Of a DNA stretch of 64,000 bases, positions 17,071 to 24,702 are shown piece by piece. The notes under the pieces are model-generated. The model ran no database searches and had not been told where the DNA came from. It was given only the letters and a program-made list of their open reading frames with translations. The stretch is from Lysinibacillus mangiferihumi (GTDB lineage: Bacteria > Bacillota > Bacilli > Bacillales_A > Planococcaceae), in assembly GCF_003049665.1 (NCBI RefSeq), contig NZ_PYWM01000016.1, forward strand, positions 49,104 to 113,103, in the 5' to 3' direction. Numbering within the stretch: position 1 is the first letter of the stretch; the number at the start of each line of letters is the position of its first letter. A program made the translations under genes and the position numbers.

Positions 17071-18117
17071 TTGCAAAACGAAACACAAACAATAAAACCG
17101 AAAAAATCGATTGTTTTCATAATTGAAAGCTGTATTGATAAAGGGCTGTATCCTTTTGAACGGGTTGCAACATTGGCTAAGTTGCTTGTGCAAGAGGACG
17201 TTTTCATATTCGTCAAAACCCCTTCTAATGATGGGATTCAAATTTTAATGAATCACAATCTTTCACCAATACTATTCGATCTTTTTGACGAATTACCTAA
17301 GCAAATCAAAGCCATACAGCCTGATTTAATTGTCAGGGACGGTCGTAACTCCGAAAGTTGGCAAGTGGAAAGTTTACGACCATTCTGTAAAACGATGATT
17401 CATTTTGATGATTTTGGTGATGGTGGCCAAGCCTGTGATTGTGTGTTACTCGCACTCTATCAAGAAGTGAAAGATTATTTTCCATCTCATTATATTGGTG
17501 GCAGTTTCGCCTTTGCATTACCAGAAGCCTATCAACATTCAGATCCATTACCTGATGTTAAAGTACCTGAAAACCCTCCTCATATTGTTGTTGCTTTTGA
17601 GGATGGGGACGAGCATAACTTAACGTATCGAACTCTTCGCCACCTAACCCAGCTACAAATCCCACTACAAATTACAGTCATGATAGATGATAGCTATCGC
17701 CATGCGACGGATGACTTGCAAATGATGGTACTTAGTCGTCGTAATACTGCAATATTGCGTGATAAAGACGCACTTCTCAAATTATTACCCAAAGCCGATG
17801 TCATTATCTGCAATGCGAACTACACACCTTATAAAATTGCTTCTTACGGTGTACCTTGTATTACACTTGCACAAACGGAGAACGAGCTATTACATGCTTT
17901 TCCTCGTGAGCATAATGGCTTTATACACCTCGGTCTCGGCCGTAAGATGAAACAATCACAAATACAAAATGCAGTGATGGAGTTTTTATTGCATGAGGCT
18001 CGTAGTGAGCGGGCTGTAAAAAAACAGCGACAGCTGAATCTCGCAAGTAATAACCAAACATTGGAATCATTATTACTTGATTTCGCTTATGATCGACATA
18101 ATATCGCTTCAACTTAG
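17071..18117 (+). CDS. PseG-like glycosyltransferase-fold protein, catalytic motif degenerate
   Basis: 348 residues, TTG start at 17071 with AAAGGATGGG upstream. The layout matches PseG (UDP-2,4-diacetamido sugar hydrolase, GT-B fold): N-terminal Rossmann part, PDLIVRDGRN, MIHFDDFGDGGQACDCVL, and C-terminal ADVIICNANYTPYKIASYGV resembling the 'sxGxTxyE' donor-site region. The diagnostic PseG motif GxGHxxRxxTLA aligns with GLYPFERVATLA (residues 25-36), so the catalytic His is Pro and the second Gly is Tyr. No other pseudaminic- or legionaminic-acid genes are nearby. It may be a sugar-binding or divergent transferase; hydrolase activity is doubtful. Confidence 0.7.
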   Translation: MQNETQTIKPKKSIVFIIESCIDKGLYPFERVATLAKLLVQEDVFIFVKTPSNDGIQILMNHNLSPILFDLFDELPKQIKAIQPDLIVRDGRNSESWQVESLRPFCKTMIHFDDFGDGGQACDCVLLALYQEVKDYFPSHYIGGSFAFALPEAYQHSDPLPDVKVPENPPHIVVAFEDGDEHNLTYRTLRHLTQLQIPLQITVMIDDSYRHATDDLQMMVLSRRNTAILRDKDALLKLLPKADVIICNANYTPYKIASYGVPCITLAQTENELLHAFPREHNGFIHLGLGRKMKQSQIQNAVMEFLLHEARSERAVKKQRQLNLASNNQTLESLLLDFAYDRHNIAST

Positions 18118-18249
18118 TGATTCTTTTAAGGTGAATATGATACAATATATTAGAATTTTTCACTTCTTTTCCCCCTGCTTCTAGTGAATGTAGGCTAGAA
18201 TTTTCAAGGGCGTTTAAAGCATCAGTACCCGATTGATTTTAACAATTGA

Positions 18250-18282
18250 GCGGTGGGGGATGATAAAACCTCCATCGCTTTT
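18250..18282 (+). terminator. Probable terminator of the PseG-like gene
   Basis: GCGGTGGGGG (18250-18259) pairs with CCTCCATCGC (18269-18278), followed by TTTT. It lies 133 bp after the stop codon and shortly before the small coiled-coil gene. Confidence 0.5.
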
Positions 18283-18327
18283 ACACGCATTGGTAATACA
18301 AATGAAACGATAAAGGAGCGACATACC

Positions 18328-18513
18328 ATGCCAACAAAAAGCGATATTGAATATCAAATTAAAGAATTAAAAATGGATTATATGAATTTACAAGGCGACA
18401 TTGAAAAACTTGAATCTACAGGCCATAATGACCAAGTCGCTAAAGCAGAGCAACGCCTAGCTAACATGGAAACAAAGCTAGCCGAATTAAACAAACTACT
18501 AGCAGAGCTTTAA
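18328..18513 (+). CDS. SE1832-family small coiled-coil protein, 61 aa
   Basis: ATG at 18328 with AAAGGAGCGACATACC before it; a longer in-frame extension to 18253 has no site. The product (MPTKSDIEYQIKELKMDYMN onwards) is a charged amphipathic helix throughout, with heptads DIEKLEST and AKAEQRLANMETKLAELNKL, ending LLAEL. This length and start are typical of the short SE1832-type proteins found in Bacillales; function unknown. It lies 90 bp upstream of the ABC-F gene, same strand. Confidence 0.78.
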   Translation: MPTKSDIEYQIKELKMDYMNLQGDIEKLESTGHNDQVAKAEQRLANMETKLAELNKLLAEL

Positions 18514-18603
18514 TATTTTGCATATTGCAACTGTATGTAATAACAGTCGTACAGCGAATCTATCTACACAAGACGTAATCGAAATTATGGAGGAACAACC
18601 TAT

Positions 18604-20166
18604 ATGGCAATATTAACAGTTGAAAATTTAGGTCATTCGTTTGGTGACCGCACACTTTTTAAAGATGTTTCTTTCCGTTTAGTTGAAGGCGATCATATTG
18701 GTCTTGTCGGCGCTAACGGAGTTGGAAAGTCTACTCTAATGGGAATTATTACAGGGCAAACAATTCACGATGCCGGAAAGGTTGAATGGCTACCTGGTAC
18801 ACATTATGGCTATTTAGACCAACATACTGTGCTGACTGCTGGACGTACTATGCGCGATGTATTGCGTGATGCCTTCCTCCCTCTATATAAAAAAGAAGAA
18901 GAGTTAAACGAAATTACAGGTAAGATGGCTGAAGCGACACCTGAAGAATTAGAAGATTTACTAGAACAAATGGCAGATGTTCAAGATGCACTTGATGCTG
19001 GTGATTTTTATTCACTCGATATGAAAATCGAAGAGGTTGCACGTGGTTTAGGTTTGGATGCGATTGGACTTGAACGTGATGTAGCTGCCCTGTCTGGTGG
19101 TCAACGTACGAAAGTATTACTGGCAAAGCTTTTATTAGAGAAGCCAAAGGTATTATTACTCGATGAGCCAACGAACTATTTAGACGAAGAGCATATTACA
19201 TGGTTAAAAAACTATTTAAAAAACTATCCACATGCCTTCTTATTAATTTCCCATGATACGGAATTTATGAATGAGACAGTAGATGTGATTTTCCAATTAG
19301 AGTTTTCAAAACTGACTCGCTATACAGCTACGTACGAGAAGTTTTTAGAGCTAGCTGAAATCAATAAACGTCAACATATTGATGCATATGAAAAGCAACA
19401 GGAATTCATCAAAAAACAAGAAGACTTTATCGCAAAAAATAAAGCGCGTTACTCTACAACGGGTCGAGCTAAATCTCGCGCGAAGCAGCTTGATCGTCTA
19501 GAACGAATTGACCGTCCTGAAACAGCAGTAAAACCTGAATTTGGTTTCAAAGAAGCTCGTACACCAAGCCGTTATGTAGTGGAAGCTGAAAATTTAGTCA
19601 TCGGTTACGATAAAGACAAGCCCTTACTACCACCACTTTCATTTATGATTGAACGCGGCGAGAAAATTGCCTTAGTCGGTATGAATGGTGTTGGTAAATC
19701 TACATTATTGAAAACGATGCTCGGTAAAATCAATCCGCTAAGTGGTACAGTTATTCGTGGGGATTATTTAGCACCTTCTTACTTTGAACAAGAAGTAAAG
19801 GCAGATAAAATTACACCAATTGACGATGTCTGGAACGCCTTCCCATCCATGGAACAGGCACAAGTACGCGCCGCATTAGCACGTGCTGGATTAAAAACAG
19901 ATCACATCACTCGCCCACTTAATTCTTTATCTGGTGGTGAGCAAGCGAAAGTTCGTTTATGTAAGCTCATGATGGAAGAAGCCAACTGGTTACTATTTGA
20001 CGAACCGACAAACCACTTAGATGTCGATGCAAAAGAAGAATTAAAACGTGCTATGAAAGAATTTAAAGGCACAATCGTACTCGTTAGCCATGAACCTGAT
20101 TTTTATGAAGGTTTAGTAACGAAAGTATGGAATGTACAAGACTGGTTCACATCTGGTCAACAATAA
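18604..20166 (+). CDS. ABC-F family ATPase
   Basis: 520 residues with two nucleotide-binding domains and no membrane segment: Walker A GANGVGKST (about 37-45) and GMNGVGKST (about 360), signatures LSGGQRTKVLLAKLL and LSGGEQAKVRLCKLM, Walker B LLLDEPTNYLD and LLFDEPTNHLD, both with catalytic Glu. The linker between domains (KNKARYSTTGRAKSRAKQL) is the basic P-site tRNA interaction motif of ABC-F factors. These proteins bind the ribosomal E site and act on translation or antibiotic protection; the housekeeping subgroup similar to YkpA/YbiT is more likely than a resistance factor (inference). GGAGG lies 11 nt before the ATG. Followed by a perfect hairpin. Confidence 0.93.
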   Translation: MAILTVENLGHSFGDRTLFKDVSFRLVEGDHIGLVGANGVGKSTLMGIITGQTIHDAGKVEWLPGTHYGYLDQHTVLTAGRTMRDVLRDAFLPLYKKEEELNEITGKMAEATPEELEDLLEQMADVQDALDAGDFYSLDMKIEEVARGLGLDAIGLERDVAALSGGQRTKVLLAKLLLEKPKVLLLDEPTNYLDEEHITWLKNYLKNYPHAFLLISHDTEFMNETVDVIFQLEFSKLTRYTATYEKFLELAEINKRQHIDAYEKQQEFIKKQEDFIAKNKARYSTTGRAKSRAKQLDRLERIDRPETAVKPEFGFKEARTPSRYVVEAENLVIGYDKDKPLLPPLSFMIERGEKIALVGMNGVGKSTLLKTMLGKINPLSGTVIRGDYLAPSYFEQEVKADKITPIDDVWNAFPSMEQAQVRAALARAGLKTDHITRPLNSLSGGEQAKVRLCKLMMEEANWLLFDEPTNHLDVDAKEELKRAMKEFKGTIVLVSHEPDFYEGLVTKVWNVQDWFTSGQQ

Positions 20167-20168
20167 AT

Positions 20169-20215
20169 AGTGCCAGTCACCCACACAATTCAAAATTGTG
20201 TGGGTGACTGGCACT
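20169..20215 (+). terminator. Perfect 22-bp-arm hairpin after ABC-F gene (GTGCCAGTCAC repeat)
   Basis: Left arm 20169-20190 begins AGTGCCAGTCACCCACACAA; the right arm 20194-20215 is its exact reverse complement, with a 3-nt loop CAA. It lies directly after the ABC-F stop codon but has only a weak U-tract (TTCCTC). The same sequence family appears as a solo arm at 2676 and an imperfect hairpin at 46037-46076, so this is an interspersed repeat that may double as a terminator. Confidence 0.8.
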
Positions 20216-20249
20216 TCCTCTAAACTTACATCATTGTAAGCTTATTTAA

Positions 20250-20277
20250 TGAAACTTTTCCCTCTTTCCAGCGTATA
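20250..20277 (+). promoter_or_regulatory. ECF-sigma promoter (TGAAAC-N16-CGTATA)
   Basis: TGAAAC at 20250-20255 and CGTATA at 20272-20277 separated by exactly 16 bp is the consensus for Bacillus SigW/SigM/SigX-type promoters. It reads toward the Spx-paralogue/MarR operon, leaving a leader of about 150 nt. In B. subtilis spx itself is partly under ECF control (established knowledge), which fits. Confidence 0.75.
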
Positions 20278-20434
20278 TTTAGTATAGATTAAAAAATATC
20301 ATATTCTCTTAAAAGTTTTTTAAATAACTATTGATTTATATATAGCTTACTAGTAAGATATATGTATAACCTATTTAACTTACATATAAGCTATTCATAA
20401 AATATAATCTAACAAAGAAAGCGGGGAATGAAGA

Positions 20435-20839
20435 ATGACAGTTACAATTTACTCACAAGCGAGCTGCTCTTCATCCAGAAAAGCATTAAAATGGTTAAAA
20501 GAACACAACATTGAATATAAAGAAAAACGTATTACATCACATCCTCTTACACTTGCTGAATTTAAAGAAATTTTAAGCATGACAGAAGATGGCACTGATG
20601 AAATTATTGCTACAAACTCAAATGATTTTAAAAATCTTAATATTGATATTGATCAGCTTTCTATTCAAGAGCTATACGCGATTATTCAGGCGCACCCAAG
20701 AATGTTACGTAGCCCTATCCTTATAGATGAAAAACGTATCCAAGTTGGGTACAATGAGATGGACATTCGTCGTTTTATTCCACGTAAAGTACGTGCTTAC
20801 GAGTTAAACGCGATGACAAGATTGGCTCAAGAAAGTTAA
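20435..20839 (+). CDS. Spx/ArsC-family regulator, Spx paralogue with CxxS
   Basis: 134 residues, close to the usual 131 of Spx. Spx binds the RNA polymerase alpha C-terminal domain and redirects transcription under disulfide stress. Conserved features: MTVTIYSQASCSSSRKALKW at the N-terminus, MTEDGTDEIIATNSNDF and the C-terminal block LIDEKRIQVGYNEMDIRRFI then PRKVR. Compared with B. subtilis Spx the redox switch CxxC is C11-S-S-S14, so the second cysteine is missing, and LRRP is LRSP. It is therefore probably a paralogue insensitive to disulfide formation, with the primary spx elsewhere. Lies 23 bp before a MarR gene, probably one transcript from the ECF promoter at 20250. Confidence 0.88.
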   Translation: MTVTIYSQASCSSSRKALKWLKEHNIEYKEKRITSHPLTLAEFKEILSMTEDGTDEIIATNSNDFKNLNIDIDQLSIQELYAIIQAHPRMLRSPILIDEKRIQVGYNEMDIRRFIPRKVRAYELNAMTRLAQES

Positions 20840-20862
20840 AACTGTTTTGGAGATGACCTTAT

Positions 20863-21309
20863 ATGGATCAAGAAAAACAACAAGCCATTACCTCATTATT
20901 TGAAGTTGTCTCTTCTATCGAGCGTAAATGGGCAAACGAGTGGAATAATCATAATGTACTCGGCTTTTCAAAATCCCATATTTTAATTTTAGACTACTTA
21001 TCGCAGGAGGGACCAAAGCGCCCTTCTGCTATAGCTGAGCGCTTAAAAGTTACAACAGGTGGCGTCACAGTATTAACGACCAAACTGATTAATGCTGGCT
21101 TTATCGAAAAAACACAGCACGCTACCGATCGCAGAGCCTCGCAATTAGTTATTACGACCGAGGGTGAAGATATCCTTGAAGAATCACGTCAACAAGTTAG
21201 CGAAATTATTAACAATATGTTTGGCATGCTGTCAGCAGAAGAGGTGCAAACATTACGTGATATTTTTGCCAAGTGTTTACTAACTGTCGATACTAATCGT
21301 CAAGATTAA
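20863..21309 (+). CDS. MarR family transcriptional regulator
   Basis: 148 residues with a winged helix: FSKSHILILDYLSQEGPKRP, SAIAERLKVTTGGVTVLTTK (recognition helix), then the wing HATDRRASQLVITTEG with the conserved DRR. Dimerisation helices flank it. Follows the Spx paralogue by 23 bp, so it likely shares its transcript. Ligand and targets unknown; no efflux pump or oxidoreductase follows it in the operon. Confidence 0.9.
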   Translation: MDQEKQQAITSLFEVVSSIERKWANEWNNHNVLGFSKSHILILDYLSQEGPKRPSAIAERLKVTTGGVTVLTTKLINAGFIEKTQHATDRRASQLVITTEGEDILEESRQQVSEIINNMFGMLSAEEVQTLRDIFAKCLLTVDTNRQD

Positions 21310-21334
21310 ATTTTCAGCTTTGTGTAGAAACACG

Positions 21335-21380
21335 AATAAGGATGCATCGCAAATTATTGTTTGCAATGCATCCTTATTTT
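21335..21380 (+). terminator. Bidirectional terminator between MarR and ECF sigma genes
   Basis: AATAAGGATGCAT and ATGCATCCTTATT pair perfectly, extended by GCAAA/TTTGC, followed by TTTT on the plus strand and A-rich on the other side. The genes converge here, so one hairpin serves both. Confidence 0.88.
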
Positions 21381-21439
21381 GATTGGCCGAACGAATACTT
21401 CCGTCTAAGTAGTTAAGATAGTGCGACCAATTGTTTTTA

Positions 21440-21988
21440 TTACGCTGGTAGCACAGCCTCGACAATTGACACATCAGCCATAAGCATTTCTTTTAGGCGC
21501 GCTTTCGCACGGAATAAACGAGATTTCACCGTCCCAATAGAAACCTTCATAATAGTAGAAATTTCAGCAAGTGAATATTGGTCTATGTAGAAATACCATA
21601 AAGTTTTTCTATAGATTGCATCTAACTGTCCCATTTTATCCTGTACTAGCTTTGTCACAATTTCTTTTTCAATTTTTTCTTCTGTTGAAATTTCATTATT
21701 GGGAACCAAATCTAAAATCGGTACGTCTAATGTTTCAGGTTGGTTCATCATGTACTTACTGCGTCGTACTTTTTTTCGATAGCGATCTCTAAATGTGTTC
21801 ATTGTAATTGTTGTTAGCCAAGCTTTAATATGTTCTACTTCGGCAACGCTATCTTCGTAGCGTACGACTTTGACCCAAACTTCTTGCATCAGATCTTCTG
21901 CTTCTACATTATTACGAGTAAGTTTCAAACATAAATGGTATATATAACGATTATATTCCTCATATACGCCTTCTAATTTTTCATTCAT
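21440..21988 (-). CDS. ECF-type RNA polymerase sigma factor
   Basis: 182 residues with sigma-70 regions 2 and 4 only. Region 2: YIYHLCLKLTRNNVEAEDLM, QEVWVKVVRYED, WLTTITMNTFRDRYRKKVRR. Region 4: YRKTLWYFYIDQYSLAEIST and VSIGTVKSRLFRAKARLKEM (helix-turn-helix binding the -35). GGAGGAATACACA precedes the ATG. ECF genes are usually followed by an anti-sigma gene; here the next gene downstream is MarR on the opposite strand and a terminator intervenes, so no partner is present. Regulation must be transcriptional or by a distant factor. Confidence 0.9.
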   Translation of the reverse strand: MNEKLEGVYEEYNRYIYHLCLKLTRNNVEAEDLMQEVWVKVVRYEDSVAEVEHIKAWLTTITMNTFRDRYRKKVRRSKYMMNQPETLDVPILDLVPNNEISTEEKIEKEIVTKLVQDKMGQLDAIYRKTLWYFYIDQYSLAEISTIMKVSIGTVKSRLFRAKARLKEMLMADVSIVEAVLPA

Positions 21989-22053
21989 TGTGTATTCCTC
22001 CGCTTCTTGTTCTTGCTTCTATACACATTCTCGCAAAATAATGTATTACACTC

Positions 22054-22081
22054 TATCGTATTGGCTTTCAATTTCATTACA
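22054..22081 (-). promoter_or_regulatory. Possible autoregulatory ECF promoter
   Basis: On the minus strand TGTAAT, 17 bp, CGATAG lies about 65 bp upstream of the ECF sigma gene's start. It resembles SigX/SigW-type sites (TGTAAC-N17-CGTC/CGAC) with mismatches. Autoregulation is common for ECF genes, but the match is weak. Confidence 0.35.
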
Positions 22082-22303
22082 ATCGTGTAAGCTTAAATGC
22101 TTTTACTTGTAATATTCGTAAAAAATGTTTTACTACTATATCTCTTTTATATGAAAAAACCTATGAAAACCCTTCCAAATTCAAATTCACATAGTCGCAT
22201 TTAATTATTGTAGGCTTAATATTACTTTTGCTTATATAAAGATTTGTTTATAACTAATAGCGAAGCTTTACACAGTACCTTTATCACTATCATCAACATA
22301 TAC

Positions 22304-22344
22304 AAAAAGCTCTTAAAAGGTATTACCCGCTTTAAGAGCTTTTT
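22304..22344 (-). terminator. Terminator of the alcohol dehydrogenase gene
   Basis: AAAAAGCTCTTAAA and TTTAAGAGCTTTTT form the stem; the minus-strand side ends in GCTTTTTG. It lies 8 bp past the gene. Confidence 0.88.
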
Positions 22345-22351
22345 AAGCTAT

Positions 22352-23395
22352 TTATTGAAAATCTATAATGATTTTTAATGCATGCTCATCCGCCGCATTA
22401 GCAAATGTTTCGTAAGCTTCCATCATGTCGTCAAATTTATAGCGATGTGTAGCTAACCTTTCTGGCTTAATCTTCCCTGTTTCTAAAGTTTTTATTAGCA
22501 TCGGTGTTGTGCTTGTCGATACTAAACCTGTGGAAATTGTCACGTTGCGAATCCATAAATCTTGTAATTGCAAATCGACAGGTTTACCATGGACACCAAC
22601 ATTAGCTAAACGACCTCCTGGTGATAAAATTCGCTGGCAAATATCGAATGTTGCAGGGTAACCTACAGCTTCAATTGCTACGTCAACTCCACGACCATCT
22701 GTCATTTCAAATATTTTATCGATTGCAGCTTGGGCATCACGTGAATTGATTGTCTCTGTAGCACCAAATTTCTTGGATTCTTGTAAACGATTATCATCGA
22801 GATCAATCATTATAATTTTTGAAGGAGAGTAAAATTGCGAAGTTAATAGTGCAGACATTCCAATTGGACCTGCACCTACGATAGCTACTACATCACCTGG
22901 TGACACTTGACCATTTAATACGCCAATTTCCAAACCCGTTGGTAAAATATCAGAAATCATAACAGCAGCATCATCAGATATCCCTTGTGGAATGTGGTAT
23001 AGAGAGTTATCAGCATGTGGAATATGAACATACTCTGCTTGTGTCCCATTGATTAAATGACCTAAAATCCACCCGCCATCTTCACAATGAGCATATAAAG
23101 ATTTTTTACAATAGTGACATTTACCACATGACGTCACGCATGAAATAATTACTTTATCGCCTACTTTAAAGTTTGATACACCTGCCCCTACCTCTTCAAC
23201 AATTCCAATACCTTCGTGACCTAAAATTGTCCCCTCTTTAACAGCAGGTACATCGCCACCTAAGATATGCAAATCCGTACCACAAATAGTTGTTTTCACA
23301 AGACGCACCACTGCATCGCTATCTTTCACTACACGAGGTTTGTCTACTTCACGTAATTCCTTTTTACCTGGTCCTGCAAATACTAGCGCTTTCAT
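22352..23395 (-). CDS. Zinc-dependent alcohol dehydrogenase (MDR superfamily)
   Basis: 347 residues. GroES-like catalytic domain with catalytic zinc ligands in CGTD (Cys38) and GHEG (His60, Glu61), and four structural-zinc cysteines at 90, 93, 96 and 104 (CGKCHYCKKSLYAHC). Rossmann domain with VGAGPIGMSA (about 173-182) and MIDLDDNRL, whose Asp favours NAD+. Closest in style to secondary-alcohol/sorbitol-type dehydrogenases. RBS GGAGAATTCTAA before ATG. Monocistronic. Substrate not readable. Confidence 0.92.
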   Translation of the reverse strand: MKALVFAGPGKKELREVDKPRVVKDSDAVVRLVKTTICGTDLHILGGDVPAVKEGTILGHEGIGIVEEVGAGVSNFKVGDKVIISCVTSCGKCHYCKKSLYAHCEDGGWILGHLINGTQAEYVHIPHADNSLYHIPQGISDDAAVMISDILPTGLEIGVLNGQVSPGDVVAIVGAGPIGMSALLTSQFYSPSKIIMIDLDDNRLQESKKFGATETINSRDAQAAIDKIFEMTDGRGVDVAIEAVGYPATFDICQRILSPGGRLANVGVHGKPVDLQLQDLWIRNVTISTGLVSTSTTPMLIKTLETGKIKPERLATHRYKFDDMMEAYETFANAADEHALKIIIDFQ

Positions 23396-23515
23396 TTAGA
23401 ATTCTCCTCTCTCAATAGATTTGTAGACTTAATATACTTTAAATATAATTAATTATTCAGAAAACGTCAATATTGTGGACGATTTTAAGTTAATTTTTAT
23501 AATTTTTAGAGACAA

Positions 23516-23548
23516 AAAAGCCTTCTTAAATATCGCCATTTAAGAAAG
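23516..23548 (-). terminator. Terminator of the IS3-like orfAB
   Basis: On the minus strand GCTTTCTTAAAT, loop GGCGAT, ATTTAAGAAGGC followed by TTTTTTG. It lies 21 bp after the orfB stop codon. Insertion sequences rarely carry such a strong dedicated terminator directly after the transposase. Confidence 0.87.
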
Positions 23549-23568
23549 CTCTCGTATTCACATTATTC

Positions 23569-24213
23569 TCATTTATCTATGGAAGCATGTCCTCGACGCA
23601 ATCGATATTGTGCACCCGTTAAAAATGGCACCATCGCTTGTAAACATGCATCATCATATAAATACTCTTTAAAAACAATTGGTGGTAGTAACAGCTCTTT
23701 TTCTTTACAAGCTTCTTTACAATGTTCAATAAACGCTGGTTGTAGGCTAGTATACAAAGCTGATGGCATTGGAAACTGGTCATATGCTTTCTGTATAGCC
23801 ATTACCAATAAGTCTTCACTTAGTACTTGATCGAAGCTGAAACCCGTTATTTTCTTTGTATGGACATCTATAATAGACGCCATATAAGCCCATCCTTGAT
23901 GCCAAGTTGGTACGTAACTTATATTGATTACCCACTTTTCGTTAGCTTTTGTCGTTTCGAAGCCTATATTTACTATTGGTTCCGGAACTTCTTCTACTTG
24001 TGCTTCCCTTGCCATTTTTAATACACGCTGGACCTTCCGCAAACTCCCTTGAAAGCCTCGCATTTTCAATATTTCATATAGCTGTGCACCATTATAAAGT
24101 TGCCCATTTTCGATAAATATTTGTTCAATTTCCTCTAATAACGCTTCCGATGCCGACTTTCTTGATGACTGTTGCTTTTTTTGCAATCCACTGTAGTAAG
24201 TACTTTTGGGCAA
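23569..24213 (-). CDS. IS3-type OrfB (rve-like integrase domain lacking DDE)
   Basis: Independent reading from a TTG at 24213 gives 214 residues; by -1 frameshifting it would be fused to OrfA, with upstream in-frame residues DVIDYIERESKKHAVKVLCE matching the usual OrfB beginning. HTH_21 region: EEIEQIFIENGQLYNGAQLY and LRKVQRVLKMARE. Integrase core: WVINISYVPTWHQGWAYMAS then IIDVHTKKITGFSF, aligning with WTTDITYI..GW.YLA..DL.SR.IVGW. Active-site positions are Asn97 (D1), Ser156 (D2) and Gln192 (E), spaced 58 and 35 residues apart exactly as in DD(35)E enzymes. Strand transfer chemistry should be impossible. Confidence 0.85.
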   Translation of the reverse strand: MPKSTYYSGLQKKQQSSRKSASEALLEEIEQIFIENGQLYNGAQLYEILKMRGFQGSLRKVQRVLKMAREAQVEEVPEPIVNIGFETTKANEKWVINISYVPTWHQGWAYMASIIDVHTKKITGFSFDQVLSEDLLVMAIQKAYDQFPMPSALYTSLQPAFIEHCKEACKEKELLLPPIVFKEYLYDDACLQAMVPFLTGAQYRLRRGHASIDK

Positions 24214-24290
24214 GTCTAATAGCTCACAGAGTACTTTAACAGCATGTTTTTTACTTTCCCGTTCTATATAATCAATTACATCTGTATCAT

Positions 24291-24551
24291 CTAATTGGCT
24301 GCGAATATGGTAATAGCCTTTTTTAAAATATCGACCTCTTGTTTTAATCGTTCGTTTTCTTTTTGAACGGTTAATACTTCTGCCTTCGTCATGTCGGTGA
24401 CACCATCAACTGGTGTATATAACTTTATCCATTTATAAATGGTTACTTCAGATATACCATATTCGCTTGATAATTTACTGACAGCGGTGCCGAGGCGATA
24501 TTGTTTTACAAGCTCTAATTTAAAGTCAGATGAATATCGTTTATTCCCCAT
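24291..24551 (-). CDS. IS3-type OrfA (HTH and leucine zipper)
   Basis: 86 residues: helix-turn-helix of the HTH_Tnp_1 type (YSSDFKLELVKQYRLGTAVS, then LSSEYGISEVTIYKWIKLY) followed by a leucine-zipper helix (VQKENERLKQEVDILKKAIT). AAAGGGGGAG stands 4 nt before the ATG. The frame ends at TAG 24293-24291, after the slippery site. OrfA alone normally binds the element ends and represses; here it could bind chromosomal sites. Confidence 0.88.
   Translation of the reverse strand: MGNKRYSSDFKLELVKQYRLGTAVSKLSSEYGISEVTIYKWIKLYTPVDGVTDMTKAEVLTVQKENERLKQEVDILKKAITIFAAN
24318..24324 (-). other. Programmed -1 frameshift heptamer A AAA AAG
   Basis: The minus strand reads ATT TTA AAA AAG GCT in the orfA frame; AAAAAAG is the canonical slippage site of IS3-family elements. 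A -1 shift continues as GYYHIRSQLDDTDVIDYIER into orfB without a stop. Conservation of the heptamer, despite loss of the active site, is notable. Confidence 0.75.
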
Positions 24552-24702
24552 ACAACTCCCCCTTTTTTCTCCTATTTATAATAGTTGCTTGTCATAACAA
24601 TGTCTAGGTTGCTGAAGGATAGTTCCGTATGAATCATCGCTATTGCAGCAATAAATAATGTTTTGGAAAGCATTGCTACGACAGGATTCCCCAACCACAT
24701 TA

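Larger units (their letters stand above)
21989..22351. other. Intergenic stretch between sigma factor and alcohol dehydrogenase
   Basis: About 360 bp, AT-rich. Contains the possible ECF promoter and the terminator at 22304-22344. No small gene with a ribosome binding site seen. Confidence 0.6.
23569..24551 (-). mobile_element. IS3-family-derived orfAB unit, catalytically dead
   Basis: Two overlapping frames arranged as in IS3/IS150-group elements, joined by a slippery A6G heptamer at 24318-24324. I looked for terminal inverted repeats (TG...CA ends) on either side and saw none, nor target-site duplications. Strong RBS before orfA, intact frames, a good terminator, but all DDE residues replaced. 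It is therefore either an old immobile remnant under unusual preservation or a domesticated transposase. Confidence 0.7.

Noticed and set aside
18253..18327. N-terminal extension of the small coiled-coil protein
   Set aside because: The upstream part falls in the terminator hairpin and lacks a ribosome binding site; AAAGGAG precedes the internal ATG at 18328.
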